Shown piece by piece: positions 27,257 through 36,899 of a stretch of 46,399 nt of DNA (the stretch's first letter is position 1; every line of letters begins with the position of its first letter). The notes beneath the pieces were generated by a model. It was not told where the DNA came from, did not search any database, and was given only the letters and a program-made list of their open reading frames with translations. The position numbers and the translations under genes were made by a program. This stretch comes from Verrucomicrobiota bacterium (GTDB lineage: Bacteria > Verrucomicrobiota > Verrucomicrobiia > Verrucomicrobiales > DEV007): positions 1 through 46,399 of the forward strand of contig JAHDID010000045.1 of NCBI GenBank assembly GCA_020630975.1, in the 5' to 3' direction.

Positions 27257-27291
27257 TGTACCCTATTCAGTCCAGACTGTACCCTATTGAA
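27257..27291 (-). repeat. 21-bp-phased repeat array, locus 2 (2 copies)
   Basis: On the minus strand TTCAATAGGGTACA (27278-27291) and CTGAATAGGGTACA (27257-27270) lie 21 bp apart with spacer GTCTGGA, close to GTCCGGA of locus 1. The array is 58 nt upstream of the glycosyltransferase start. Confidence 0.85.
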
Positions 27292-27309
27292 TCTGGCTGT
27301 TTTGTGGCC

Positions 27310-27333
27310 CTAGTGGCACCCGTCGCCACATTT
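27310..27333 (-). repeat. Degenerate arm of the palindromic repeat family
   Basis: On the minus strand AATGTGGCGACGGGTGCCAC is close to the left arm of the units at 23.1-23.36 kb (AATGTGGCGGCGAGTGCCAA). Only one arm is present. It sits 19 bp from the 21-bp repeat array. Confidence 0.5.
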
Positions 27334-27337
27334 GGGA

Positions 27338-30300
27338 TCACTCGTGATTTCGGCGGTGGGAGAATTGGCGGCTGAGGACGAGCGGCTTCACGGCTGCGCC
27401 CATGCTGTAGTTCCATTTTTTCAGGTTGGCGATCATCTCTTGGATGAGGAGCTGGTCGCTGGCACCGATCTCGCGGCCTAGGGCGTAGCCGGCTAGCTTG
27501 GTGCAGAAATGGTGCAGGAATTGGTCTTCCTCCTTTTTCATCCAGTCTTTTAGCCCGTCGATGCCGACTAGCTCCATGCCATCGCTGGTCTGGCCACGGT
27601 CGTCGATCGGTTGGCCGTGGGCATCGGTATCGCGCCAGCGGCCGATGGGGTCGAATTTCTCCAAGGCGAAGCCGAGCGGATCGATACGGTCGTGGCAGCT
27701 GGCGCAGGCGGCATCTTCGCGGTGGCGCTCGAGCTGCTCGCGGAGGGTCAGCGGGGTCTCGCCCTCGGCGGCTTCCTCTAGCTCAGGGATATTGTCTGGT
27801 GGCGGCGGAGTCGGGCGGCCGAGCACTTCGCGTAGCACCCAGTCGCCACGCAGCACGGGACTGGTGCGCACAGGGTAGCTGGTCTGCGCGTGAAATCCGG
27901 CCATGCCAAAGATGCCGCCGCGCCGCTGAGCGGCCACATCGATGTAGCGAAACTCATCGCCTGTCACGCCGTCGATGCCATAGTGAGCGGCTAGCTTTTC
28001 ATTGAGGTAAGTGTAGCTAGCCTGGGTGACATCGGTGATCGGGCGGCTCTCCTGAATGAGCTTGGCAAAGAAGCGCCACGCCTCCTCGTGCATCAGATGC
28101 TTTAGCTGCCAGGTGAACTCTGGGAAACGCTCGCGGTCGATGGTATTTAGCTGGTGCAGGTGATAAAAGCCCAGCCACTGACCGCCAAACTCCTGAGCCA
28201 GCGCGAAGCTGCGGTAGTCGGCCAGCATGCGATCGACGTGGTCGCAGATGGTCCGCCAATCGCCGAGCAGCTTACCCTCGCGGGCGCTTTTCGTAAGGGC
28301 CGCGTCGGGTGGTGTCGACCAGAGCAGGTAGCTGAGCCGAGCGGCATACTCGTAGTGCGAGATAGCCGTCTGGGTGTGCTCGCTGCTGCCCTGCTCGGCG
28401 CGGAAGAGAAAATTCGGCGATACGAGGATACTCACCAGCGCCTCGCGAGCGGCTGCCTCTCGGGTCATCTCCTGCGAGCGGCATTGGGTGTAGATTTTGC
28501 GCATGGCAGCGGCTTCCTCATCGCTAGCCGGGCGGCTCCAGGCGCGGCAGGCAAAGGCGCGTAGGTGGCCGATCAGCTTGTCGTCCCATTGTTTATCCAC
28601 ACGCTCGGGCATGTTTTTGTAGGCCAGAAAGCCGAGATCCGAGCGGCTATTGCGATACCACCATCTGGTGCCCTCATCGGGGATGCGCTCGAGCAGCTGG
28701 TCGTTGGTGAAATAGTAGACGCCTTCGATGGTGTTTTGCCAGCGGTAGAGATTCCACTCCACTTGGTCGAGCCGCTTACCTGGGTTGTTGGGGAAGCGCT
28801 TTTTCATCACCGAAAACTCATCCATCAGAGCGGTGTGAGCTGGGGATAGGCGGTGCCAGATAGTCAGTGCTCCGGGGATGATAGCGGGCACTGCCTCGGG
28901 CTGCTCGCCTGCTACGAGGGCCCACTGGGCGCTAGCTTTTTCCCGCTCGGGAGCGTCCTGCTCGAGCTTGCCTTTGGCCTTGAAGGCGACGGTGCCCTCC
29001 GGCACGGGAAAGCTAACGATAGATGGCGCCTGCACTGCGAAAGTCTGCTTGGCCATCTCGCGGCCGCTGGGGTGGGTCCTTTCCAGGAGCGAGTAGGGGC
29101 CTAGCCATTTTTTCACCTCCTCATCACCGGCCTCCTTGGTACGCCACATCCAGTTGAATAGATTGTCCCACTTGCCGTCGGGCCATTGGAAGTAGAGGTC
29201 GCTCCAGTAGACGATATCGCCAGCATTGCCATCGCCGACATCGCTGACCAGTAGGTGGACTTGCTTGTCGCCGGGCTTCAGTTTCACTTCTGTTGCGAAT
29301 TGGTTTAAGCCATCGACATCCTGCTGCAGGCGCTGTGGGCTAGCCCAGTCCCAGTCTTTCTGCGTGTACCAAGAGCGGCGCTGCTCGGCGATCGCATGGA
29401 TCTCTTGGCCTAGGGTGGGTGGCACTGGATCTTCGGTCTCGACTAGGGGCGGCGAGAGAGCGGCAAAGGCGTCGGTCGTCAGGGCCAGGTAGCGTGACTC
29501 GGGCTGTGGCTCGGTGAGGACGGTGTACCAGTTGGCGAGAAAGGTGGGGTCGAGCTGGTATTCCTCTGCCAGCTTTTGTAGCGACTCGGTGCCGAGCTGC
29601 TCGCGGTGGTGCCACTGCCAGCAGGCGAAGAGGTAGTCAGCCTCGCGCAGGTCTTCGCCCTCCTGGGGGAGCCGCTCGCCGGCTTCTTTGCGGATCCATT
29701 TGCGCAGGGTTTGCTCGACTTTGTCTTTGGCTAGGTCTTTGCTCCGCTCGCCGACCACTTCTTTCTGAAAGGTGATACCGGTCTCGGGCAGCAGCTCGGC
29801 ATGGCTGGCTATCTTGCGGGCACGGGCCAGGTATTTTTCCAGCTGCTCGGGGCTGACGAAAAGCACATCGCCGGTATTGGAAAAGCCCTCGCCACCACCG
29901 CCATCGGGCACGAAGCCCTCGGCCCAGTCCTGCCACAGGCCAGTTAGCTCGCGCACGCTGTGTTTGTATTCGGCATTAGTCAGCCGCCGCATGGTGACCA
30001 TCCCGGGATCGCCGGCATTTTCCTGGGCGGAGCGCTGTAGGGCAGCGGCTATCCATGCGGCTAGATCGGCACGCTCCTCTGGGTTGGGCTGCTTTTTGCG
30101 CTTTCGCGGTGGCATTTCGCCGGACTCCACCGAGTAGCGGGCACGCTCCCACAGCTTGTAGCCGTGTGGTGTCACGCGTCCGTCGCTATCGTAGATGCCA
30201 TCTAGAATCACATCGCCCTCGGCCGTATCGCGGTCGTGGCAGTCCAGGCAGTAGGCCTCCATGATGTCGGCCGCTTGGTCGAAAGAGATCAACGTTTCCT

Positions 30301-30358
30301 CCTCGGCCGAGAGGGCTAAGCTGCAAAGCAAAAGAAGGGCATGGCAGAGTGATCGCAT
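27338..30358 (-). CDS. Exported cytochrome-type protein with DUF1587/1595/1592/1588/1585
   Basis: A 1,006-residue exported protein from MRSLCHALLLLCSLALSAEE, a signal peptide. A haem c motif CLDCH (residues 37-41) starts a PSCyt1-like domain. DUF1587 (about 118-180, MRRLTNAEYKHSVRELTGL), a variable central region (about 180-590), DUF1595 (about 600-660, HLRAFACRAWSRPASDEE), DUF1592 (about 660-790, SPNFLFRAEQ), DUF1588 (about 800-905, with a second haem c motif in CASCHDRIDPLGFALEKFDPIGRWR) and DUF1585 (about 920-1000) follow in order. Such proteins occur almost only in Planctomycetota/Verrucomicrobiota and relatives; their function is unknown, though two CXXCH sites suggest redox. It is divergent from the DUF1800 gene; the usual partner DUF1552 is not in this window. 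Confidence 0.9.
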   Translation of the reverse strand: MRSLCHALLLLCSLALSAEEETLISFDQAADIMEAYCLDCHDRDTAEGDVILDGIYDSDGRVTPHGYKLWERARYSVESGEMPPRKRKKQPNPEERADLAAWIAAALQRSAQENAGDPGMVTMRRLTNAEYKHSVRELTGLWQDWAEGFVPDGGGGEGFSNTGDVLFVSPEQLEKYLARARKIASHAELLPETGITFQKEVVGERSKDLAKDKVEQTLRKWIRKEAGERLPQEGEDLREADYLFACWQWHHREQLGTESLQKLAEEYQLDPTFLANWYTVLTEPQPESRYLALTTDAFAALSPPLVETEDPVPPTLGQEIHAIAEQRRSWYTQKDWDWASPQRLQQDVDGLNQFATEVKLKPGDKQVHLLVSDVGDGNAGDIVYWSDLYFQWPDGKWDNLFNWMWRTKEAGDEEVKKWLGPYSLLERTHPSGREMAKQTFAVQAPSIVSFPVPEGTVAFKAKGKLEQDAPEREKASAQWALVAGEQPEAVPAIIPGALTIWHRLSPAHTALMDEFSVMKKRFPNNPGKRLDQVEWNLYRWQNTIEGVYYFTNDQLLERIPDEGTRWWYRNSRSDLGFLAYKNMPERVDKQWDDKLIGHLRAFACRAWSRPASDEEAAAMRKIYTQCRSQEMTREAAAREALVSILVSPNFLFRAEQGSSEHTQTAISHYEYAARLSYLLWSTPPDAALTKSAREGKLLGDWRTICDHVDRMLADYRSFALAQEFGGQWLGFYHLHQLNTIDRERFPEFTWQLKHLMHEEAWRFFAKLIQESRPITDVTQASYTYLNEKLAAHYGIDGVTGDEFRYIDVAAQRRGGIFGMAGFHAQTSYPVRTSPVLRGDWVLREVLGRPTPPPPDNIPELEEAAEGETPLTLREQLERHREDAACASCHDRIDPLGFALEKFDPIGRWRDTDAHGQPIDDRGQTSDGMELVGIDGLKDWMKKEEDQFLHHFCTKLAGYALGREIGASDQLLIQEMIANLKKWNYSMGAAVKPLVLSRQFSHRRNHE

Positions 30359-30496
30359 TTTTGGTCACTTTTAATACGCGTGATACTGAGAAGAAACTAG
30401 GGACGGATATTGGGTGCTCAATCTCAAAAACCAACGGACAAAAATTCGTCCGACTTGTTGGTTGAGAGGGCCTTTAGGGTCGCTTAACTTTATAAC
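30359..30496. other. Divergent promoter region of the DUF1592 and DUF1800 genes
   Basis: A 138-bp gap lies between the two divergently transcribed cell-surface gene sets. AT-rich stretches are present on both sides, but no clear -35/-10 or operator was identified. Confidence 0.4.
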
Positions 30497-33400
30497 GTGA
30501 AGGGACCGTTTCTGCACATCTGTGTGGCGTTTGCTGCTGCACTCACGGCGAGGGCTGAGTTTTCTACGATCTGGAGCATTGGTGAAGTCGATAATACGAC
30601 GACCGGCTTCAGCAGCGAGAGCTATGCCCCAGAGGCTTATCCGGGTAGTGCGACTGCCCGAGATGACCACTTCTATCAGGCGGGGGATTACCCAGCGCCT
30701 ATTGGCACCGTGGCGACGGACGAGCCTTTGGCGAATTTTGAGTGGGCGGTGACGACCAATGACCCATCGGTGAATCTGTACTTCAATCTGCCCGATGGCT
30801 ACAATAGAGCATCGACGCGGTTGCGGATCACGCTGCGGATGATATGGGGCGGGGCCAATAATGTGAGCGAGGCGACTCATATCCTCGGTTTTGACCTGAA
30901 TGGCACTCGATTTTACACCACGGAGGCTTACTCAGAGTACGTCACCTTTACCACCGAGGTGACGGCTTCTACCGGTGCGGTGAATGGCGAGGAGATGGTG
31001 CTGAGTATCTCTCGTATCGGTGGTGATCCTGAGGGGTGGACCGCTTTTGACTATGTGACCATCGAGGCAGATCCGACTGCGGAGCAGGATGCGGACTCGG
31101 ATAATATGCCGCGCTACTTCGAGGAGGAGTTTCACTTTGACGACAATGAAGCGAGCGACGCTGGCATCGATCATGATCAGGATGGCTTAGTGTCGTATGA
31201 TGAATTCCTCATCGGCACAGACCCTAGAAACCCAGACTCCGATGATGATGGCTTAAAGGATGGCAATGAGTCGACTTTCCAGGCTAAGCCCTTGGTGACA
31301 GATACTGATGATGATGGATTGAAGGACGGGGAGGAAGTCGCTGCAGGGAGTCTGCCGCATCTGCCCGACTCAGACGGCGATGGGGCTAGTGATTCGGTGG
31401 AGATAGCTACTGGATTTAATCCGCGAGATGAAACCTCGACTCCCCCCTCAGCAGGCAGTCTCATCGGGATAAACTTTGTGTCTATGTACGGTGAGACCGA
31501 AGGCACGCTCCCAGCCAATTACACATCGGGTATTATTCCACAGAGCAATTGGAATAATACCTCGGCACTGGTCCAGTGGGGTGTCGCAGATGATGCGCCT
31601 CTACGCACGATGGATACCAGCGATATCGCTAGCCCAGTAGCGTCTGCTATAGTGGATAGTGCTGGTAATACCCTGCCGGTGACGATCACTGCTGAGCATA
31701 ATGGTGCGGACTCCACATCGAATGCGCTTAACCCTAAGGTGCGGCTGTTTCATGGGTACCTAGAGAATAGAGCGGCTGACCCATCTTCGGTCCAGTTAGC
31801 CAATATTCCTTTCACTAACTGGGATCTCTATGTCTACGTCGGTGCAGGCTACACAGGGCCGACAGTGGCGCTGACGGCTAATGGTAAGACCACAAGTGTC
31901 CGTCCGCTATCGCGCAACCCTGTGGATGACTACATCGAGTGGCAGCCGACTGCTGGGCCGCATGAGCCATTGGCTAATGTGATTCGTTTTTCAGATCTGA
32001 CGGGGGCGACTCTCGATCTGACAGCTAATTATCAAGATGGAGCCTGTGGTATCGCGGCTATTCAAATCGTGGATACCACTGTGGATAGTGATGGTGATAC
32101 GATACCGGACTGGTATGAGCTGAGATACAAGACCGATGCCTCGGTAGCCAATGCCGCTGCTAATACTGATGGCGATCAACTGACATTGCTACAGGAGTAT
32201 CATGCTGGAAGTAACCCTAACTCTGCAGATACAGATGGGGATGGTCTGCTAGATCATACGGAAACCAATACGGGGACCTATGTGGATGCAAGTAATACGG
32301 GGTCGAATCCTAACTATGCGGACACCGATGGTGATGGTCTCAGTGATGGTGCTGAGGTGGCAGGGACTTATACCCATACCACATCGCCTGTTGATGGAGA
32401 TTCGGATGGTGATGGACAGAATGACTATGCAGAGACCAGGATCGGCGGCGATCCGAATACTAGTGGCCCGACAGCCATGCCTGTGCCGACAGTCACTAGT
32501 GATCAAGTGACGTGGCAACTGGATGATTTACAGATTATTTGGGATCACAATGCTTGGGTCGGACTGGAGTGGGGCGGCTGGAATCGTTTGTTTTGGCGCT
32601 GGACGATCGCTAATACCACAGCATCGACTAATGATGCCTTAGTTATTGGTTTGCAGGGCAGGGCGTCGGCTTTGACCTATCTGTTTCACAGTAACGATAA
32701 TGGAGGTTTTTCGGGAGAGGGAAATGCCTCTGATGATGTTTGGCTGTCGGATTGGGAGGGCTCCAATGATCTTTCATCGGCTCTTGGATTTAGCGGTTAC
32801 GGTAGCTACGATATATCGGACCCATTGACGGTTAGTTTGGTCGCCGATCGCGATGATTCGGACAATCTCTGGGACCTGACCTGGACGATTAGGAATCAGA
32901 GAACTAACCAGGTTGTGGAGCAGAGAGTGACTAATGACAGTACTCCGCATCCGTCCCTTTTGGATGGTACGTTTCAGTGGGAAGAATCTTCAGAGTTTAC
33001 GCTGGCAAATGGTATCGAGGCGTATCAGTCAGCCACGCCGCTGGAAGATCTACCCAAATATGCCAACTACAAGGATAGTGATGATGATGGTATGCCTGAC
33101 GTGTGGGAGACTCGGTATGGTCTGCCGATCAATACGGCTGATGGTCATTTGAATAGCGATGGTGATACTCTCACCAATGTACAGGAATACCTAGCAGGGA
33201 CGAACCCGACTGAAACGGATAGTGATAATGATGGCACTAATGACAGCGATGAGGTCATCTCCCTGAGTAATCCTAACTCCAGTCCTGAGACTTTAGATAT
33301 CGGTCAGCTGTTCCCCTATGGAGGTGATCTGGATCAGAGTGGGTACAGCGATGCGTGGGAGCAGATGTGGAATGTGCAAAACCTACTGCCGGCTGACGAT

Positions 33401-35479
33401 GCTGATCTGGATGGCTATACGAATAGCCAGGAGGAGAAGTTTGGCACTAATCCCTATGACTCAGCATCCGCTCCATCGATCAGTATATCGGTAGTCAATG
33501 GCTCTGATATTAAATTGGATTTCTCCAATCTGCCTAGCAAGACTGAGGTGCTGATGTCGACTGTCGATATGGAGGAGCCGTTCGAACTGTTTAATACCAC
33601 TCCGACGAATGATTCGGGGAATTGGACTGCGACTATCAGCTCTGATGATGAGCAGCGCTTCTTTAGGCTTGAGGCGCTGGATATCGATGCGGATTCAGAT
33701 GGATTGTCTCTTTTTGAAGAAGTTTGGCTGGGTAGCTCTGACGCGGCAGAAGATAGTTTGCATGTCTCGCTGCCTGTGGACACTGATGATAATGGCGAGT
33801 CTGATGCGACGCTGCCCGGTGATCGCTATGCCTATATCCAAAGAATGGCAGAACTCGGTGTCGTAGAGAATGCCGGCTCGCTGGTGGATCCCGGTGCCGA
33901 TGAGGCAGCCAGATTTCTCGTGCAAGCGACCTTTGGCCCAGATCTGAAGGCGATCGAGGAGGTCCGCGAGCTGGGTATCGAGGGCTGGCTGAATGATCAG
34001 ATGTATCAAAAGCCGCCGACTTGGCATCGTACTTTCATCGAGGAGGTCGAGGCGGACTTTCGTGGGCCGCGCACCAAGCTGCATCTCTACGCCTATGATG
34101 AGATGAACGATTTCGTCCACGACAGTGTGAGCATGTCGACCTTTGGTCGCGCGACGGTGATGGGTGAAGACCAGCTGCGTCAGCGGGTCGCCTTTGCGCT
34201 CAGCCAGATATTTGTGGTGTCGCGGCGCGATGCGAATCTCGTCGGCCACTCGATGGGGCTGGCTACCTATTACGATCTGTTTGTCGAGCATGCCTTTGGC
34301 AATTACATGGATCTGCTCACGGATGTGACTTATCACCCTGCGATGGGTGCTTACTTGTCGCATATCGGTAATCAGCCGCCTGCTCCAGAGATCAATCGCT
34401 ATCCGGATGAGAACTACGCTCGTGAGGTGATGCAGCTTTTCTCGATCGGTCTTTGGAAGCTGAATACCGATGGCTCGCGTCAGCTCGATGGAGGCGGATT
34501 GCCGATACCTACCTATAGCAATGCTGAGATCACCGAGATGGCACGGGTGTTGACGGGGTTTTGGTATGGGCAGAATAACTGGGGCAGCGGTGGCTGGCAG
34601 AGTGGCGACTTTGTCCTGCCGATGGATCTGCATGTCGATTATCACGATTTTGGTAGGAAGGAACTGCTCGATGGTTTCATCATTCCCAAGCGAGCGCCGA
34701 CTCTGGAGAATGCTAAACGCGACGTGGCTGATGCGCTACGTATGCTCTATGAGCACCCGAATACGCCGATTTTTATCAGCCAGCAGTTGATCCAGTTTTT
34801 GGTCACCGACAATCCGTCGCCTGCCTACATTCAGCGGATTCAGGATGTCTTTGTAGACAATGGTGCAGGTGAGCGCGGCGATCTGGGGGCGGTGGTGAAG
34901 GCGATTTTGATGGATCCTGAGGCTAGGCCAGCATCGGTGAGCGGCTCTGACTATACCGGTAGACTGCGTGAGCCGGTGATCCGCAATATGCATCTCGCTC
35001 GGGTGATGAATCTGCAGCGTCACGAGGAGCTGGTCTGGTGGGATTGGGGCGACTTCTCAGAGGCAGCATTTCAGGCGCCTCTTTACTCGCCGAGTGTGTT
35101 TAATTTCTATCGTCCAGATTATCAGCCGCCGGGTATTCTGGCAGACGGTGGTAAGGTGGGGCCGGTATTCCAGATCACCAATAGTTTCTCTGCGATCGCT
35201 TTCCCGAATCGACTCTGGTCGGTCGCGGCCTACGGTTTCGACTACCATAGCAATTATGAGTACCCGCCGGACTATGGTCAGGCCATGTTGCTGACCGATA
35301 ATCCTGCAGCTCTAGTCGAGTATGCCGATCTGCTCATCTGCCAGGGTATGATGTCTGCGGCGACCAAAGCGACGATCCAGGCATCGGTAGAGACGGTCCC
35401 TGCCTATGATGCAGCAGGTCGAGTGCGGGTGGCTATCTACCTAGCGGCTATGTCACCTGAAGGAGCTGTACAACGTTAA
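30497..35479 (+). CDS. Secreted DUF1800 protein with thrombospondin-3-like calcium repeats
   Basis: A 1,660-residue protein starting with GTG (MKGPFLHICVAFAAALTARAEF, signal peptide). Residues about 20-200 form a beta-rich domain. Then several blocks of Asp-rich calcium repeats appear (DHDQDGLVSYDEF, DSDDDGLKDGNES, DTDDDGLKDGEE, DTDGDGLLDHTE, DTDGDGLSDGAE, DSDGDGQNDYAE, DSDDDGMPDVWE). Two beta-rich regions lie between blocks. The last 520 residues are the DUF1800 domain (from ARFLVQATFGPDLKAIEEV to AIYLAAMSPEGAVQR). DUF1800 proteins occur next to DUF1501 proteins, as here, and are thought to act at the cell surface. Calcium binding is inferred from repeats; enzymatic activity is unknown. Confidence 0.9.
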   Translation: MKGPFLHICVAFAAALTARAEFSTIWSIGEVDNTTTGFSSESYAPEAYPGSATARDDHFYQAGDYPAPIGTVATDEPLANFEWAVTTNDPSVNLYFNLPDGYNRASTRLRITLRMIWGGANNVSEATHILGFDLNGTRFYTTEAYSEYVTFTTEVTASTGAVNGEEMVLSISRIGGDPEGWTAFDYVTIEADPTAEQDADSDNMPRYFEEEFHFDDNEASDAGIDHDQDGLVSYDEFLIGTDPRNPDSDDDGLKDGNESTFQAKPLVTDTDDDGLKDGEEVAAGSLPHLPDSDGDGASDSVEIATGFNPRDETSTPPSAGSLIGINFVSMYGETEGTLPANYTSGIIPQSNWNNTSALVQWGVADDAPLRTMDTSDIASPVASAIVDSAGNTLPVTITAEHNGADSTSNALNPKVRLFHGYLENRAADPSSVQLANIPFTNWDLYVYVGAGYTGPTVALTANGKTTSVRPLSRNPVDDYIEWQPTAGPHEPLANVIRFSDLTGATLDLTANYQDGACGIAAIQIVDTTVDSDGDTIPDWYELRYKTDASVANAAANTDGDQLTLLQEYHAGSNPNSADTDGDGLLDHTETNTGTYVDASNTGSNPNYADTDGDGLSDGAEVAGTYTHTTSPVDGDSDGDGQNDYAETRIGGDPNTSGPTAMPVPTVTSDQVTWQLDDLQIIWDHNAWVGLEWGGWNRLFWRWTIANTTASTNDALVIGLQGRASALTYLFHSNDNGGFSGEGNASDDVWLSDWEGSNDLSSALGFSGYGSYDISDPLTVSLVADRDDSDNLWDLTWTIRNQRTNQVVEQRVTNDSTPHPSLLDGTFQWEESSEFTLANGIEAYQSATPLEDLPKYANYKDSDDDGMPDVWETRYGLPINTADGHLNSDGDTLTNVQEYLAGTNPTETDSDNDGTNDSDEVISLSNPNSSPETLDIGQLFPYGGDLDQSGYSDAWEQMWNVQNLLPADDADLDGYTNSQEEKFGTNPYDSASAPSISISVVNGSDIKLDFSNLPSKTEVLMSTVDMEEPFELFNTTPTNDSGNWTATISSDDEQRFFRLEALDIDADSDGLSLFEEVWLGSSDAAEDSLHVSLPVDTDDNGESDATLPGDRYAYIQRMAELGVVENAGSLVDPGADEAARFLVQATFGPDLKAIEEVRELGIEGWLNDQMYQKPPTWHRTFIEEVEADFRGPRTKLHLYAYDEMNDFVHDSVSMSTFGRATVMGEDQLRQRVAFALSQIFVVSRRDANLVGHSMGLATYYDLFVEHAFGNYMDLLTDVTYHPAMGAYLSHIGNQPPAPEINRYPDENYAREVMQLFSIGLWKLNTDGSRQLDGGGLPIPTYSNAEITEMARVLTGFWYGQNNWGSGGWQSGDFVLPMDLHVDYHDFGRKELLDGFIIPKRAPTLENAKRDVADALRMLYEHPNTPIFISQQLIQFLVTDNPSPAYIQRIQDVFVDNGAGERGDLGAVVKAILMDPEARPASVSGSDYTGRLREPVIRNMHLARVMNLQRHEELVWWDWGDFSEAAFQAPLYSPSVFNFYRPDYQPPGILADGGKVGPVFQITNSFSAIAFPNRLWSVAAYGFDYHSNYEYPPDYGQAMLLTDNPAALVEYADLLICQGMMSAATKATIQASVETVPAYDAAGRVRVAIYLAAMSPEGAVQR

Positions 35480-35491
35480 AACTAATCCAAT

Positions 35492-36898
35492 ATGTCAGAT
35501 CTACTACATAGTCGCCGACAGTTCTTTCGCCAGTCGTGCGGTGCCATGACATCGACTTCTGTGCTGTCGTCGTTGTTGAGTTTGCGCTTGGCCAATAAAC
35601 TCTCTGCTCAGGGCGAGGGGACCGATCGGAAGACGTTGGTCTGTATCTTTCTCCCAGGAGGGATTGATTCTTTTAACGTCTTGGTGCCGACGGATGACAC
35701 TCGCTACAATGAGTATGCTGCATCGCGTAGTAATTTGGCTCTGCCGAAAGATGATCTGCTACCTCTGAACCAGGTAGCTGAGGGCGATGGTAATAGCTAT
35801 GGGGTTCATCCAGGGCTGGCCGATGTGCAGGAGATGTTTAATGGTCTGGGGGGCGATACCTCCAAACGTCGATTGTCGTTTGTGTCGAATGTCGGGACAC
35901 TGCTACGGCCTACGACGATTGCTGATTTCAATAGTAATAGTTTTCTGCCGCGAGCGTTGTTTTCTCACATCGATCAGATCGAGCAGTGGCAGACTGCGAT
36001 TCCGCAGGGCGGTGATAATCTGACTGGCTGGGCTGGTCGTGTCTCGGACTTGCTGCACGATAGTTACAATGGCGAAAACTCTGCCAGTCTGTCTTTCGCG
36101 GGGAATAATGCCTTTCAGGTGGGTAGCGATAGTATCCCATTTGTGGTGACCCCGAGTGGGGCGCTGTCCTTTGCCGGAGGCTACGATAGTAATAGTATCT
36201 TGCCCGAGCATGTGAAGAATGAGGGGATGACTGATCTGCTCTCAGCCACTTACACCAATCTGGTCGAGCAGGCCTTTGCGACGACGACGAAAAATAGCGT
36301 CGATGCGCAGTCTCGATTTCAGACAGTGTTTGATTCTTTTGATCAGACGATCACGACTAGTTTTCCAGGTAGTTACATCGCGTCTCAGCTAAGTGCTACG
36401 CTGCGCACTATCGCTCTACGCGAGGCACTCGGGCTGCGCCGTCAGACCATCTTTGTACAGTATGGGGGCTGGGATCATCATGGTGAGCTGCTGGAGACTC
36501 AGGATAGTATGCTGCGCACGCTGGGGCCAGCTATGAAGGCTTTTCAAAACGGCCTAGAGGAGCTCGGTTTGCAAGATGATGTGATTAGCTTCACCGCTTC
36601 AGACTTTGGCCGGACCCTGCGTTCCAATGGTCGTGGCACAGATCACGCCTGGGGTGGTAATCAGATGATATTTGGTGGTCCGGTCAATGGCGGTCGTGTC
36701 GCGGGTACCTTCCCGAGCCTAGCGCTCGATGGTGCTGATGATGTAGGGCGTGGCGGCCGTCTGTTGCCGACCACAGCGATCGATGAGTTTTTCTCTGAGA
36801 TGTTGACGTGGTTTGGCGTGTCGAATTCGGATATGACTACGATTTTGCCCAACTATGGAGAATTCACTGGTCGGCCGGCTCTGGATCTAGTTTCGTAA
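35492..36898 (+). CDS. DUF1501 family exported protein (Tat signal)
   Basis: A 468-residue protein, 12 nt after the DUF1800 gene. The N-terminus MSDLLHSRRQFFRQSCGAM carries an SRRQFFR twin-arginine motif, so it is probably exported folded. Family hallmarks are VCIFLPGGIDSFNVLVPTDD, YGVHPGLADVQEMF, QTIFVQYGGWDHHGELLETQDSML and FTASDFGRTLRSNGRGTDHAWGGNQMIFGG, related to the alkaline phosphatase/sulfatase fold. The D-H-H and DHAWGG segments look like metal-ligand sites. The DUF1800-DUF1501 pair is conserved across several phyla; its role is unknown. Confidence 0.92.
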   Translation: MSDLLHSRRQFFRQSCGAMTSTSVLSSLLSLRLANKLSAQGEGTDRKTLVCIFLPGGIDSFNVLVPTDDTRYNEYAASRSNLALPKDDLLPLNQVAEGDGNSYGVHPGLADVQEMFNGLGGDTSKRRLSFVSNVGTLLRPTTIADFNSNSFLPRALFSHIDQIEQWQTAIPQGGDNLTGWAGRVSDLLHDSYNGENSASLSFAGNNAFQVGSDSIPFVVTPSGALSFAGGYDSNSILPEHVKNEGMTDLLSATYTNLVEQAFATTTKNSVDAQSRFQTVFDSFDQTITTSFPGSYIASQLSATLRTIALREALGLRRQTIFVQYGGWDHHGELLETQDSMLRTLGPAMKAFQNGLEELGLQDDVISFTASDFGRTLRSNGRGTDHAWGGNQMIFGGPVNGGRVAGTFPSLALDGADDVGRGGRLLPTTAIDEFFSEMLTWFGVSNSDMTTILPNYGEFTGRPALDLVS

Positions 36899-36899
36899 A

